From Albimonas marina (lineage in GTDB: Bacteria > Pseudomonadota > Alphaproteobacteria > Rhodobacterales > Rhodobacteraceae), in the NCBI RefSeq assembly GCF_029223255.1, contig NZ_JARHUC010000004.1, positions 558,001 through 622,000 of the forward strand: a stretch of DNA of 64,000 nucleotides. Direction: 5' to 3'. Both the position numbers and the translations under genes were made by a program. The notes beneath the pieces were generated by a model. It did no database searches. It was given only the letters and a program-made list of their open reading frames with translations, and was not told the origin of the DNA. This document shows, piece by piece, positions 35,124-44,159 of this stretch (the first letter of the stretch is position 1; every line of letters starts with the position of its first letter).

Positions 35124-35390
35124 AGGCGCCCTGCGGGCGGGCTTGGGCCGGCGGCTGAGGGTGCGCCCGGTTCTGGAAGGGCGGGAGCCTCCGGCGGGCT
35201 CCTGACTCACCCAAGAACAGGGCCCGCGCCTGTCCTCCGGATCCGTCTCTCGCTGAAGATGCCTGAGCGACTCGTCGGGAGGGGTCAAGGACAAGCCCCG
35301 CTTGCGCGGGGTCGCTTCGCGATCCCTGACCCCTCCCGCCGAGTCGCTCTTAACGGCATCAGCGAGAGACGGCTCCGGAGAACAGGCGCT
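35124..35390. repeat. Dispersed palindromic element, copy B (upstream of mutL)
   Basis: Begins with the shared AGGCGCCCTGCGGGCGGG module (35124), followed by a small GGGAGCC/GGGCTCC hairpin, then the core palindrome 35226-35389. Here the arm segment reads GTCTCTCGCTGA and pairs with TCAGCGAGAGAC, so three changes relative to copies A and D are all compensated. Nearly identical to copy C, including a 64-bp run that is the same in both. Confidence 0.88.
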
Positions 35391-35848
35391 TCAAGCGGGC
35401 CGGCGGGCGTTGCGCCGGGGCGCCTGGGGGCGACGGCGGGGATGGCCGGGCGGGCGGGACGCGCAGAGGCGGCGCTCGGAATGGCGAGGGGCGGCGGGCC
35501 GGACGCGCGGGGGAGGGCCGGCGAGGCATTGGATCGGGTGCCGGGGAGATCGAACGGGTCGGGCGCGGGGCCGTCGGCCTCGGGCTCCTGGAGGCCGGCC
35601 GGCGCACTCGCCCCCTCCCGGGCGCTTTCTGCGCCCGGTCCGAGGCAAGCTCGGACCCGGTCTCGCGACGGCTTCGCCATCGACGGGCCGCGGCGCGGTC
35701 CCCGCCCGGCTTTCGCCAAATAGGACCACGCACGGACCACCCAGCCGCACGGCCCGCCCTGTGCGCCACGCCCGCGCCGGTCCGCAGGCGCCCTCCCACC
35801 GGCGGCGCCCGCTTCCCGACTCGACCCGGTCATGCTACCCCTTGGGGC
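35391..35848. other. Non-coding region before mutL
   Basis: 458 bases. Open frames here are extensions from the repeat or antisense noise. The last 15 bases hold a modest GGGG ribosome site for mutL. I see no convincing promoter elements, RNA gene or terminator. Confidence 0.5.
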
Positions 35849-37783
35849 ATGAATGCTCCCAGCCCCTATATCTCGAAAAATCGACCGATCCAGCGGCTGG
35901 ACGAATCCGCCCAGAACCGCATCGCCGCCGGCGAGGTGGTGGAGCGTCCCGCCTCCGCGGTGAAGGAGCTGGCGGAGAACAGCCTCGACGCCGGCGCCCG
36001 GCGGATCGAGATCGCGATCGCCGACGGCGGGCGCACCCTGATCCGGGTGACCGACGACGGCCATGGCATCCCCGCCGACCAGCTGGCGCTGGCGCTGGAG
36101 CGGCACGCGACCTCGAAGACCGACGGGGCGGACCTGCTCGACATCCGCAGCTTCGGCTTCCGGGGCGAGGCGCTGCCCTCGATCGGGGCGGTCTCGCGCC
36201 TGACGCTGACCTCGCGGGCCGAGGGCGCGGAGGAGGCCTGGACCCTGCGCTGCGACGCCGGGCGGCTGGGCGCGCCGGCGCCCGCGGCGCTTGCCCGCGG
36301 CACGGTGGTCGAGGCGCGCGACCTGTTCCACGCCACCCCCGCGCGGCTGAAGTTCCTGCGCACCGACCGGGCCGAGACCCAGGCGGTGGCCGACATGGTC
36401 CGCCGCCTCGCCATGGCCGCGCCCGGCGTCGGCTTCGTGCTGCGCGACGTCTCCGAGACCGCGGCCAAGGCCTCGCCCGAAGGCCGCGTCCTGTTCCGCG
36501 CCGACCCCGAGCCGGGGGAGGCGCGCCTCGCCCGCCGGGCCCGGCTGGCGCGGGTGATGGGGCGCGAGTTCACCGACAACGCGCTCGAGATCGAGGCCGA
36601 GCGCGAGGGGCTGCGCCTCGTGGGCCTTGCCGGCCTGCCCACCTATTCGCGCGGCGCGGCGGTGGCGCAGTTCCTGTTCGTCAACGGCCGCCCGGTGCGC
36701 GACAAGCTGCTGACCGGGGCCCTGAGAGCCGCCTACATGGACGTGCTCCACTCCGGCCGCCACCCGGCCGCGGCGCTCTACATCGAGTGCGATCCGCAGC
36801 TCGTGGACGTGAACGTGCACCCCGCCAAGACCGAGGTGCGCTTCCGCGAACCCGGCGTGGCGCGGGGGCTGGTGGTCTCGGCCCTGCGCCATGCGCTGGC
36901 GGAGGGCGGGCATCGCGCCTCCTCGACCGTGGGCGACGCCGCGCTGGGCGCCTTCCGCGCGGAGAGCGAGAGCCCCGCCGCCCCGCGCCTGACCGGCTGG
37001 GGCCCGCGGATGGACCGCCCCTCGGCCGCCGAAGTGCGCCGCGCCTACGACTTCCAGGCGCCCGGGGCCGCCGCCACGCCGGCGTGGGAGAACCGCTGGA
37101 CTCCGCCGGCCCCCGAGGCGCAGCCCGGCCTCTCCGAGGACCCGATGGCCTGGCGCGCCGCCCGCGCCGAGCCCGCGCCCGAGCCGGACGAGGCCGCCGA
37201 GGACCTGCCGCTGGGCGTCGCGCGGGCCCAGCTGCACGAGAACTACATCGTCGCCCAGACCCGCGACGGCATGGTCATCGTCGACCAGCACGCCGCCCAC
37301 GAGCGCCTGGTCTACGAACGCCTGAAGCGCCAGGCGGCCGAGGCCGGCGTGCGCCGCCAGGCCCTGCTGATCCCCGAGATCGTCGAACTGCCCGCAGACG
37401 ACGCCGAGCGCCTGCTGGGCGCCGCGGACACGCTGGCCGAGCTGGGCCTGGTGATCGAGCCCTTCGGCCCCGGCGCGCTCGCCGTGCGCGAGACGCCGGC
37501 GGAGCTCGGAACCCCCGACGCCGCCGCCCTGCTGCGCGACGTGGCCGACGAACTGGCCGAGGAGGGCGAGACGGCGGCGGTGCGCGCGCGGCTCGACGCG
37601 GTGCTCTCGCGCATGGCCTGCCACGGCTCGGTCCGCTCGGGCCGGCGAATGGGGGCGGCGGAGATGAACGCGCTGCTGCGCGAGATGGAGGCGACGCCGA
37701 TGTCGGGCCAGTGCAACCACGGCCGCCCGACCTACGTGACGCTGACGCTCGCCCAGATCGAGAAGCTGTTCGGGCGGCGCTGA
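35849..37783 (+). CDS. mutL: DNA mismatch repair protein MutL
   Basis: A 644-residue MutL. The GHKL ATPase domain shows [14 protein letters not shown] (about 42-55), DDGHGIP (about 70-76) and [13 protein letters not shown] (about 108-120). The C-terminal dimer domain carries the endonuclease motif [12 protein letters not shown] (about 473-484), plus the ACHGSVRSG and [10 protein letters not shown] motifs, so this is a nicking MutL of the non-MutH type. It couples MutS recognition to strand removal. Monocistronic, bracketed by direct copies B and C of the palindromic element. Confidence 0.97.
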   Translation: MNAPSPYISKNRPIQRLDESAQNRIAAGEVVERPASAVKELAENSLDAGARRIEIAIADGGRTLIRVTDDGHGIPADQLALALERHATSKTDGADLLDIRSFGFRGEALPSIGAVSRLTLTSRAEGAEEAWTLRCDAGRLGAPAPAALARGTVVEARDLFHATPARLKFLRTDRAETQAVADMVRRLAMAAPGVGFVLRDVSETAAKASPEGRVLFRADPEPGEARLARRARLARVMGREFTDNALEIEAEREGLRLVGLAGLPTYSRGAAVAQFLFVNGRPVRDKLLTGALRAAYMDVLHSGRHPAAALYIECDPQLVDVNVHPAKTEVRFREPGVARGLVVSALRHALAEGGHRASSTVGDAALGAFRAESESPAAPRLTGWGPRMDRPSAAEVRRAYDFQAPGAAATPAWENRWTPPAPEAQPGLSEDPMAWRAARAEPAPEPDEAAEDLPLGVARAQLHENYIVAQTRDGMVIVDQHAAHERLVYERLKRQAAEAGVRRQALLIPEIVELPADDAERLLGAADTLAELGLVIEPFGPGALAVRETPAELGTPDAAALLRDVADELAEEGETAAVRARLDAVLSRMACHGSVRSGRRMGAAEMNALLREMEATPMSGQCNHGRPTYVTLTLAQIEKLFGRR

Positions 37784-37809
37784 CGAGCGGCGCGGGGAGG
37801 CGGGGACGG

Positions 37810-38075
37810 AGGCGCCCTGCGGGCGGGCTTGGGCCTCTTGCGTGGGGCGCGCCCGGATCGGGGAGGGCGGGAGCCTCCGGCGGGCTCCTGACTCACCCAA
37901 GAACAGGGCCGCGCCCGTCCTCCGGATCCGTCTCTCGCTGAAGATGCCTGAGCGACTCGTCGGGAGGGGTCAAGGACAAGCCCGCGCAAGCGCGGGTCGC
38001 TTCGCGATCCCTGACCCCTCCCGCCGAGTCGCTCTTTACGGCATCAGCGAGAGACGGCTCCGGAGAACAGGCGCT
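37810..38075. repeat. Dispersed palindromic element, copy C (between mutL and phnC)
   Basis: Same orientation and layout as copy B: AGGCGCCCTGCGGGCGGG module at 37810, small GGGAGCC/GGGCTCC hairpin, core palindrome 37911-38074. The apical stem differs from B (CCCGCG with CGCGGG around a CAAG loop) but remains paired. It occupies most of the 416-bp gap after mutL; the remainder before phnC holds the Pho-box-like array. Confidence 0.88.
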
Positions 38076-38118
38076 TCGCGAGGGAGACCTGCGGGGGCGC
38101 GGGCGGCGGCGGGGGCGA

Positions 38119-38158
38119 TTGTCGCAAAACTGAATCGGAACCGTCGGCCGACTGTCGC
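38119..38158 (+). promoter_or_regulatory. Four Pho-box-like heptamers at 11-bp period upstream of phnC
   Basis: Heptamers TTGTCGC (38119), CTGAATC (38130), CCGTCGG (38141) and CTGTCGC (38152) are each separated by 4 nt. This 7+4 spacing is that of PhoB direct repeats (consensus near CTGTCAT). The array ends 41 bp before the phnC start. Two of the four are close matches to TGTC-type half-sites, two are weaker. Confidence 0.6.
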
Positions 38159-38199
38159 CGAACGCCCTTAGACGGCCCCCAGCGCAACGGGAGCCGCGA

Positions 38200-39024
38200 A
38201 TGCTGTTGAAGATCGAGTCGCTCACCAAGACCTTCGGCGCCGCGACCGCGGTGAACGCCGCCGAGATCAAGGTCGAGAAGCCCGCGATGATCGGGATCAT
38301 CGGCCGCTCGGGCGCCGGCAAGTCGACGCTCCTGCGCATGATCAACCGCCTGACGCCCGCCACCTCCGGGCGCATCCTGGTCGAGGGGACCGACGTCCTG
38401 ACCCTGAAGGGCGCGGCCCTGCGCCGGTGGCGGCGCGACTGCGCGATGATCTTCCAGCAGTTCAACCTGGTGCCGCGGCTCGACGTGGTGACCAACGTGA
38501 TGCTGGGGCGGCTGAACGGGCATTCGGCGCTCGCCTCCGCCTTCAACGTCTTTTCCGAGGACGACGTGCGCCAGGCGCTGGCGCATCTCGACCGGCTGGG
38601 GATCGCCGAGCACGCGCTCAAGCGCGCCGAGGCGCTCTCGGGCGGGCAGCAGCAGCGGGTCGCCATCGCGCGGGCGCTGATGCAGGACCCGAAGTTCGTG
38701 CTCGCCGACGAGCCCATCGCCTCGCTCGATCCGCTCAACGCCCAGGTGGTGATGGACGCCCTGCGCCGCATCCACGTCGAGCAGGGGCTGACGGTGATCT
38801 GCAACCTGCACACGCTCGACACCGCGCGGCGCTATTGCGACCGGGTGATCGGCATGCGCGCGGGCCGCATCGTCTTCGACGGGCCGGCCGAGCTGCTGAC
38901 CGAGTCCATGGCCCGCGAGATCTACGGGGCGGGGGCCGAGTTCTCCGAGGCCACGACCTCGACCAGCCTCTCGACCCCCTTCCCATCGGAGGCCGGCCGC
39001 AGCGCCGTCTCCGTTCCGGGCTGA
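38200..39024 (+). CDS. phnC: Phosphonate ABC transporter ATP-binding protein
   Basis: A 274-residue ATPase with Walker [10 protein letters not shown] (about 36-44), Q loop [21 protein letters not shown] (PhnC-typical), signature [15 protein letters not shown] and Walker [15 protein letters not shown] Ser/Thr-rich tail follows the core. First gene of the phosphonate import operon, 91 bp before phnD. Confidence 0.94.
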   Translation: MLLKIESLTKTFGAATAVNAAEIKVEKPAMIGIIGRSGAGKSTLLRMINRLTPATSGRILVEGTDVLTLKGAALRRWRRDCAMIFQQFNLVPRLDVVTNVMLGRLNGHSALASAFNVFSEDDVRQALAHLDRLGIAEHALKRAEALSGGQQQRVAIARALMQDPKFVLADEPIASLDPLNAQVVMDALRRIHVEQGLTVICNLHTLDTARRYCDRVIGMRAGRIVFDGPAELLTESMAREIYGAGAEFSEATTSTSLSTPFPSEAGRSAVSVPG

Positions 39025-39115
39025 GCCTGCGCCGCGCCCGCGGCCCGAGGGCGCCCGAGACCCGAACCTCCACCCGCACGATCCCCGCCGGGGACGCATT
39101 CCGAGGGACCAGACC

Positions 39116-40027
39116 ATGAAGACCATCGCGCTCGCCGCGCTCGCGGCCGCCACGCTCGCCCCGCTCTCCTTCACGGCCGCCTCCGCGCAGGAGATCACCG
39201 AATTCCGCATCGGCCTGCTGGGCGGCGAGAACGCCTCGGACCGCATGCGCTCGAACGAGTGCCTGCGCGAGAAGACCGAGGCCCTGCTGGGCGTGCCCAC
39301 GAAGCTCTTCGCCCCCGCCGACTACAACGGCGTGATCGAGGGCCTGCTGGGCGGCAACCTGGACATGGCCTGGCTGGGCGCCTCGGGCTACGCCAAGGTC
39401 TACCTCACCGACCCCGAGGCGGTGGAGCCGGTGCTGGTCAAGGTCAACAACGACGGCTCCTACGGCTACTATTCCATCGGCTTCGCCCGGGCGGACAGCG
39501 GCATCGCCTCGCTCGACGACATGAAGGGCAAGACCTTCGGCTTCGGCGACCCGAACTCGACCTCCGGCTACCTGATCCCCTCCATCGAGATCCCCGCCTC
39601 GGGCTACTCGATGAAGCCGGGCGAGTATTTCTCGGACGTCGTGTTCACCGGCGGGCATGAGCAGACCATCGTCGCGGTGTACAACGGCGACATCGACGCC
39701 GGCGTGACCTGGGCCGACGGCCTGGGCGAGTGGGAGGACGGCTACAACTCCGGCGCCCTGCGCAAGGCGGTGGACGCGGGCCTCGTCGACATGACCGAGA
39801 TGGTGCAGATCTGGACCTCGAAGCAGATCCCCGAGGGTCCGGTCGTGCTCGCCAAGGGCCTGCCCGAGGACGTGAAGCTGAAGATGACCGCGCTGATGGC
39901 CTCGCTCGAGTCGATGGACCCCGAGTGCGCCTACGGCGTGATGGCCGGCGAGGCGAAGGGCTTCATGCCGATCACCCACGACGCCTATCTCTCGATCATC
40001 GACGCCCGCAAGTCGAAATCCGAGTGA
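39116..40027 (+). CDS. phnD: Phosphonate-binding periplasmic protein
   Basis: A 303-residue protein with a signal peptide ending Ala-Ser-Ala (about residue 24), followed by the PhnD fold: FRIGLLGGENASDRMRSNECLREKTE, YNGVIEGLLGGNLDMAWLGASGY, the FGDPNSTSGYLIP ligand-site motif (about 142-154) and GGHEQTIVAVYNGDIDAGVTW. Binds 2-aminoethylphosphonate or related phosphonates. GAGGGACC ribosome site. Confidence 0.95.
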   Translation: MKTIALAALAAATLAPLSFTAASAQEITEFRIGLLGGENASDRMRSNECLREKTEALLGVPTKLFAPADYNGVIEGLLGGNLDMAWLGASGYAKVYLTDPEAVEPVLVKVNNDGSYGYYSIGFARADSGIASLDDMKGKTFGFGDPNSTSGYLIPSIEIPASGYSMKPGEYFSDVVFTGGHEQTIVAVYNGDIDAGVTWADGLGEWEDGYNSGALRKAVDAGLVDMTEMVQIWTSKQIPEGPVVLAKGLPEDVKLKMTALMASLESMDPECAYGVMAGEAKGFMPITHDAYLSIIDARKSKSE

Positions 40028-40048
40028 TCCAGGCCCAGGCCTGATCCC

Positions 40049-40075
40049 GAGGCCCCGGAGCTCATCCGGGGCCTC
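40049..40075 (+). terminator. Intercistronic hairpin after phnD
   Basis: GAGGCCCCGGA and TCCGGGGCCTC form a perfect 11-bp stem with loop GCTCA, followed by GTCTCTT. It lies 21 bp after phnD and 128 bp before phnE, so it probably lowers read-through and stabilises phnD mRNA. Confidence 0.7.
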
Positions 40076-40202
40076 GTCTCTTGCGCGCCGCCCATCCCGC
40101 GGGCGCCCCGGGCCTGGCCCGGGGCTCCCCGGGGCCGGCCGCGAGCGGCCCCGGATCGCGTCCGGGGCGCCCCCTTCCCACCATCGCAGCCCCGAGGCCC
40201 CC

Positions 40203-42410
40203 ATGACCCTTGCGGACCTGGAATCCGAGATCGTCCGGCAGACCCGCCGGCGGCAGATGTATTCGGGCCTCGCGGTCCTGATCGTCGCCGCGGTGCTGAT
40301 CGCGGGGTTCGACCTGTCGAACTCGATGAACTCCGGGTCCTTCTGGAACGGCATCGGGCAGTTCTTCGACTATCCCGCGGGGCTCCTCGCCGAGGCGTGG
40401 GAGACGGGGCTGGTCGGCATGCTCGAGCTGATGTGGGGCTTCCTGCCCGCGCTGATCGAGACGCTGAACATCGCGGTGGCGGCGACCCTGCTGGGCGGGC
40501 TCGGCGCCTCGGTCCTGTCGCTGGCCGCGACGCCGAACCTGGGCGCGCCGGCCTGGCTGCGCATTCCGATCCGCCGCACGCTGGACGTGATGCGGGCCTT
40601 CCCCGAGCTGATCATCGCGCTGTTCCTGATCTTCGTCCTCGGGACCTCGCCCGTTCCGGCGATGATCGCGGTGGCCTTCCACACCGTCGGCGCGCTGGGA
40701 AAACTCTTCTCGGAGGTCAACGAGAACATCGACGTGAAGCCGATGGAGGGGCTCGCCTCCTCCGGCGCGTCGTGGTTCCAGCGGATCCGCTACGGGGTGA
40801 TCCCGCAGGTGGCGCCGAACTGGCTGAGCTATTTCCTGCTGCGGCTCGAGATCAACGTGCGCGCCTCTGCCATCCTGGGCTTCGTGGGCGCCGGCGGCAT
40901 CGGGACCGAGCTGCGCCGCACCATCGGCTGGGGCCAGGGCTCGGGCGACGAGACCATCGCGCTCTTCGTGCTGCTGATCGTCTCGATCTTCCTGATCGAC
41001 CAGCTGAGCTCCTGGGGCCGCGCCCGCCTCGCCGGCCGGCAGGGCCAGGGCGAGGAGACCGAGGCCCAGACCGCCCATGGTCATGAGAACCGCGTCGCCC
41101 GCACCCGCGCCATGGTGCGCCGGCGCGCCCTGCTGACCATGCTCGCGCCCGCGCTGGCGCTGGGCTACCTCGCCTACGCCTGGGTCGCCTTCGACGTCTC
41201 GGGCCTGATCGCCTCGGCGCGGCCGGAGCGGGCGGCGATCCTCGCCACCGACTCGGTCATGTACAAGACCCATGTCGAGGAGAGCCTGCGCACCGGCGAG
41301 GTCGAGGTCGCCATCGAGGGCGAGCGCACCGCCACCTACGCCCCCGACGCGCTGCCCGACTGGGTGCGCGTGCAGGGCGGGACCTGGGACGTGGACCTGG
41401 GCGACGGCTATTTCGTCGCCCTCGACGGCCCCCGCATGACGGTCGAGATCCCCGGCTACGGGACCGTCGTCGTCACCGCGCAGGAGCGCGAGCTGGTCTA
41501 CGACCTGCCCGCCGGCCCGCAGCCCGAGTGGCTTCGCACCGACCCGGTGAAATTCGACATGCGCCCCGAGATCGGCAAGCGCGTCCAGGCCTCCCGCGCC
41601 AAGTTCGAGATCCACCGCTACCACTGGGGCTGGGAGAACTTCTGGTTCCCGTTCCGCTCTCCCCTCTGGGGGATGTCCGCCGGAGAGGTGTGGTCGCTCG
41701 CTTGGTCCGAGGATCGCATCGACCCCGCGATGTCCAACGCCGCCTTCGTCTTCGACCAGTTCTGGGGCAACCCGGACTGGCAGCACGGCGAGGTCTTCAA
41801 GGCCCTGCTCGAGACGATCATGATGGCCCTGCTGGGCACGCTGGTAGCGGCCTTCGTGGGCCTGCCGCTGGCCTTCCTCGCCGCCGCCAACTTCACCCCC
41901 AGCCTCGCGATCCGCTTCGGCGTGCGGCGCCTCTTCGACCTGCTGCGCGGCATCGACATGCTGATCTGGTCGCTGATCTTCATCCGCGCCTTCGGCCTCG
42001 GGCCCCTGACCGGCGCGCTCGCCATCGCCTTCACCGACACGGGCTCCCTCGGCAAGCTCTTCTCCGAGGCGCTGGAGAACGTGGACGACAAGCAGATCGA
42101 GGGGGTGCATTCCACCGGCGCCTCCCAGCTCCAGCGCTACCGCTTCGGGGTGCTGCCGCAGATCCTGCCGGTGTTCCTGAGCCAGGCGCTCTACTACCTC
42201 GAGTCCAACACCCGCTCGGCCACCGTGATCGGCGCGCTGGGCGCGGGGGGCATCGGCCTGATGCTGGTCGAGACGATGCGCACCTCCCGCGACTGGGAGA
42301 ACACGCTTTACATCATCGTCCTGACGATCTTGGTGGTGTTCGCGATGGACGCCCTGTCCGGCTGGCTCCGCCGCCGCCTGATCCAGGGCAAGGAGGCGCG
42401 GGAGAGCTGA
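40203..42410 (+). CDS. phnE: Fused phosphonate ABC transporter permease (PhnE1-PhnE2)
   Basis: A single uninterrupted 735-residue frame containing two PhnE permeases. The first spans about residues 20-285, with EAA-type loop GKLFSEVNENIDVKPMEGL near 165. The second spans about 310-730, with a soluble beta-rich insert (about 355-500) and EAA loop GKLFSEALENVDDKQIEGV near 616. The linker is hydrophilic (Gln/Glu/His-rich, about 285-305). In related bacteria I know these as two separate genes. The fusion would give both halves of the channel in one chain. The final stop is directly followed by the next ATG. Confidence 0.9.
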   Translation: MTLADLESEIVRQTRRRQMYSGLAVLIVAAVLIAGFDLSNSMNSGSFWNGIGQFFDYPAGLLAEAWETGLVGMLELMWGFLPALIETLNIAVAATLLGGLGASVLSLAATPNLGAPAWLRIPIRRTLDVMRAFPELIIALFLIFVLGTSPVPAMIAVAFHTVGALGKLFSEVNENIDVKPMEGLASSGASWFQRIRYGVIPQVAPNWLSYFLLRLEINVRASAILGFVGAGGIGTELRRTIGWGQGSGDETIALFVLLIVSIFLIDQLSSWGRARLAGRQGQGEETEAQTAHGHENRVARTRAMVRRRALLTMLAPALALGYLAYAWVAFDVSGLIASARPERAAILATDSVMYKTHVEESLRTGEVEVAIEGERTATYAPDALPDWVRVQGGTWDVDLGDGYFVALDGPRMTVEIPGYGTVVVTAQERELVYDLPAGPQPEWLRTDPVKFDMRPEIGKRVQASRAKFEIHRYHWGWENFWFPFRSPLWGMSAGEVWSLAWSEDRIDPAMSNAAFVFDQFWGNPDWQHGEVFKALLETIMMALLGTLVAAFVGLPLAFLAAANFTPSLAIRFGVRRLFDLLRGIDMLIWSLIFIRAFGLGPLTGALAIAFTDTGSLGKLFSEALENVDDKQIEGVHSTGASQLQRYRFGVLPQILPVFLSQALYYLESNTRSATVIGALGAGGIGLMLVETMRTSRDWENTLYIIVLTILVVFAMDALSGWLRRRLIQGKEARES

Positions 42411-43028
42411 ATGGCGCGGCTGAGCGAGAGCCCCTGGATCGACCCCACCAGCCGGGTGATCGACAGCCGCCTCGGGGCCTATACCGAGGTGATGGCCGGC
42501 TCCTGGCTGCTGGAGGTCGACTTCGGCGACTATTCCTACTGCGCCGGCCGGAACGAGATCGCCTATTCGCGCATCGGCAAGTTCGCCAACATCGCCTCGG
42601 GCTGCCGGATCTGCCCCACCAACCACCCCTACCAGCGCGCCTCGCTGCACCATTTCATGTATCGCGCCTCGAACTACTGGGACGACGCGCAGGACGAGGC
42701 GGAGGTGTTCGAGGAACGCAGGCGCAACGGCGTGACCATCGGCCATGACACCTGGTTCGGCTACAACGCCATCATCATGCCGGGCGTGACCGTCGGAACC
42801 GGCGCCATCGTCGCTGCCGGCGCGGTGGTGACCAGGGACGTCGCCCCCTACACGATCGTGGGCGGGGTGGCGGCCTCCGAGATCAAGCCCCGCTTCCCCG
42901 CGCGGGTGGCCGAGCGCCTGCTGGCGCTCGCCTGGTGGGACTGGGATCACGCCACGCTCCGCGCTAGGCTCGACGACTTCCGCAGCCTCCCCGTCGAGGC
43001 GTTTCTCGAAAAGTACGAACGGGCCTGA
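42411..43028 (+). CDS. Phosphonate-associated hexapeptide-repeat transferase
   Basis: A 205-residue left-handed beta-helix protein with hexapeptide motifs (about residues 25-60 and 107-145, for example TIGHDTWFGYNAIIMPGVTVGTGAIVAAGAVV). It matches the phosphonate-metabolism transferase hexapeptide family (TIGR03308, DapH/DapD-related) that accompanies phn operons, often C-P lyase type. The start abuts the phnE stop with no spacer. The acceptor is unknown; acetylation of an aminophosphonate is one possibility. No C-P lyase genes are in the window. Confidence 0.85.
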   Translation: MARLSESPWIDPTSRVIDSRLGAYTEVMAGSWLLEVDFGDYSYCAGRNEIAYSRIGKFANIASGCRICPTNHPYQRASLHHFMYRASNYWDDAQDEAEVFEERRRNGVTIGHDTWFGYNAIIMPGVTVGTGAIVAAGAVVTRDVAPYTIVGGVAASEIKPRFPARVAERLLALAWWDWDHATLRARLDDFRSLPVEAFLEKYERA

Positions 43029-43030
43029 GC

Positions 43031-44143
43031 ATGAGCTATGACGTCGCCGTGGTCGGCGCGGGGATCCTGGGGCTGGCCCATGCGCTGGCGGCCGCCCGGC
43101 TGGGCAAGCGCGTGGTGGTGATCGAGCGCGACGCCCAGGCCAACGGCGCCTCGATCCGCAACTTCGGCTTCGTCACCGTGAACGGCCAGCAGGCCGGCGA
43201 CTGCTGGACCATGGCGCGCCGCGCCCGCGACGTCTGGGCCGAGGTCGCCCCCCAGGCCGGCATCGGCATCCACCACCCCGGCATGCTGGTCACCGCCCGC
43301 CGCCCCGAGGCCGAGGCCGTGATCGACGCCTTCCTCGCCACCGAGATGGGCGCCGAGTGCCGCCGCTTGACCCGCGCCGAGGCCGCCGAACTCGCCCCCG
43401 TCTCCGACCGCGTGACCGCCGCGCTGCACTCGCCGCTCGAGTTCCGCGTCGAGTCCAAGACCGCGATTCCAAAACTGGCCGCCTGGCTCTCCCAAGCCCA
43501 CGGGGTCGAGTTCCGCTGGCTGACCGAGGTTCACGCCGTCGAGGCGCCGCGGATCGAGACCTCCCGCGGCGTGATCGAGGCGGAGACGGTGATCCTGTGC
43601 CCCGGCGACGACTACACCGGCCCCTTCGCCGAGCGCCTGAAGCCCTACGGCCTGACGCGCTGCAAGCTGCAGATGCTGCGCGTGGCGCCCTCGCGGCGCT
43701 TCGAGCTGGGCGCCGCGGTGATGTCCGACCTCGGCCTCGCCCGCTACCTCGGCTACGCCGAGCTGCCCGAGGCGCAGGCCCTGAAGACCATCCTCGACGC
43801 CGAGCAGCCCAATCACCGCTCCAACGGCGTCCACCTGATCGTGGTGCAGTCCGAGGACGGCTCGCTGGTGGTCGGCGACAGCCACCACTACGCGGATACG
43901 CCCGACCCGTTCTCCTCGACCCAGGTTGACCAGCTGATGCTGGGGGAGATGGAGGCGGCCCTCGACCTCGGCCCCTACGCGGTGACCGAGCGCTGGCTGG
44001 GCACCTACGCCTCGGCGCCCGACCGCTGGCGCCTGACCGACGCGCCCGACGACGCCACGCGGGTGTGCATCGTCACCGCCGGCTGCGGCGCCTCGACCTC
44101 GTTCGCGATCGGCGAGGAGACCGTCGCCGCCCTGTTTTCCTGA
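43031..44143 (+). CDS. FAD-dependent aminophosphonate oxidase-like protein (TIGR03364 family)
   Basis: A 370-residue DAO-fold flavoprotein: GAGILGLAHALAAARLG (about 8-24), ERDAQANGASIRNFGFV (about 32-48) and a C-terminal GCGASTSFAIGEE. The SIRNFGFVTVNGQ stretch fits the phosphonatase-associated FAD oxidoreductase family (TIGR03364; PbfC/PbfD type), proposed to oxidise aminophosphonates to phosphonoacetaldehyde. It lies 2 bp after the transferase gene and 16 bp before phnX, so its product would feed PhnX directly. The exact substrate (2-aminoethylphosphonate, its N-methyl or hydroxy forms) is not readable. Confidence 0.85.
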   Translation: MSYDVAVVGAGILGLAHALAAARLGKRVVVIERDAQANGASIRNFGFVTVNGQQAGDCWTMARRARDVWAEVAPQAGIGIHHPGMLVTARRPEAEAVIDAFLATEMGAECRRLTRAEAAELAPVSDRVTAALHSPLEFRVESKTAIPKLAAWLSQAHGVEFRWLTEVHAVEAPRIETSRGVIEAETVILCPGDDYTGPFAERLKPYGLTRCKLQMLRVAPSRRFELGAAVMSDLGLARYLGYAELPEAQALKTILDAEQPNHRSNGVHLIVVQSEDGSLVVGDSHHYADTPDPFSSTQVDQLMLGEMEAALDLGPYAVTERWLGTYASAPDRWRLTDAPDDATRVCIVTAGCGASTSFAIGEETVAALFS

Positions 44144-44159
44144 CCTTCGGAGCCGCCCC

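Noticed and set aside
35259-35723. Possible gene before mutL
   Set aside because: It begins inside repeat copy B and continues as low-complexity sequence; no supported start.
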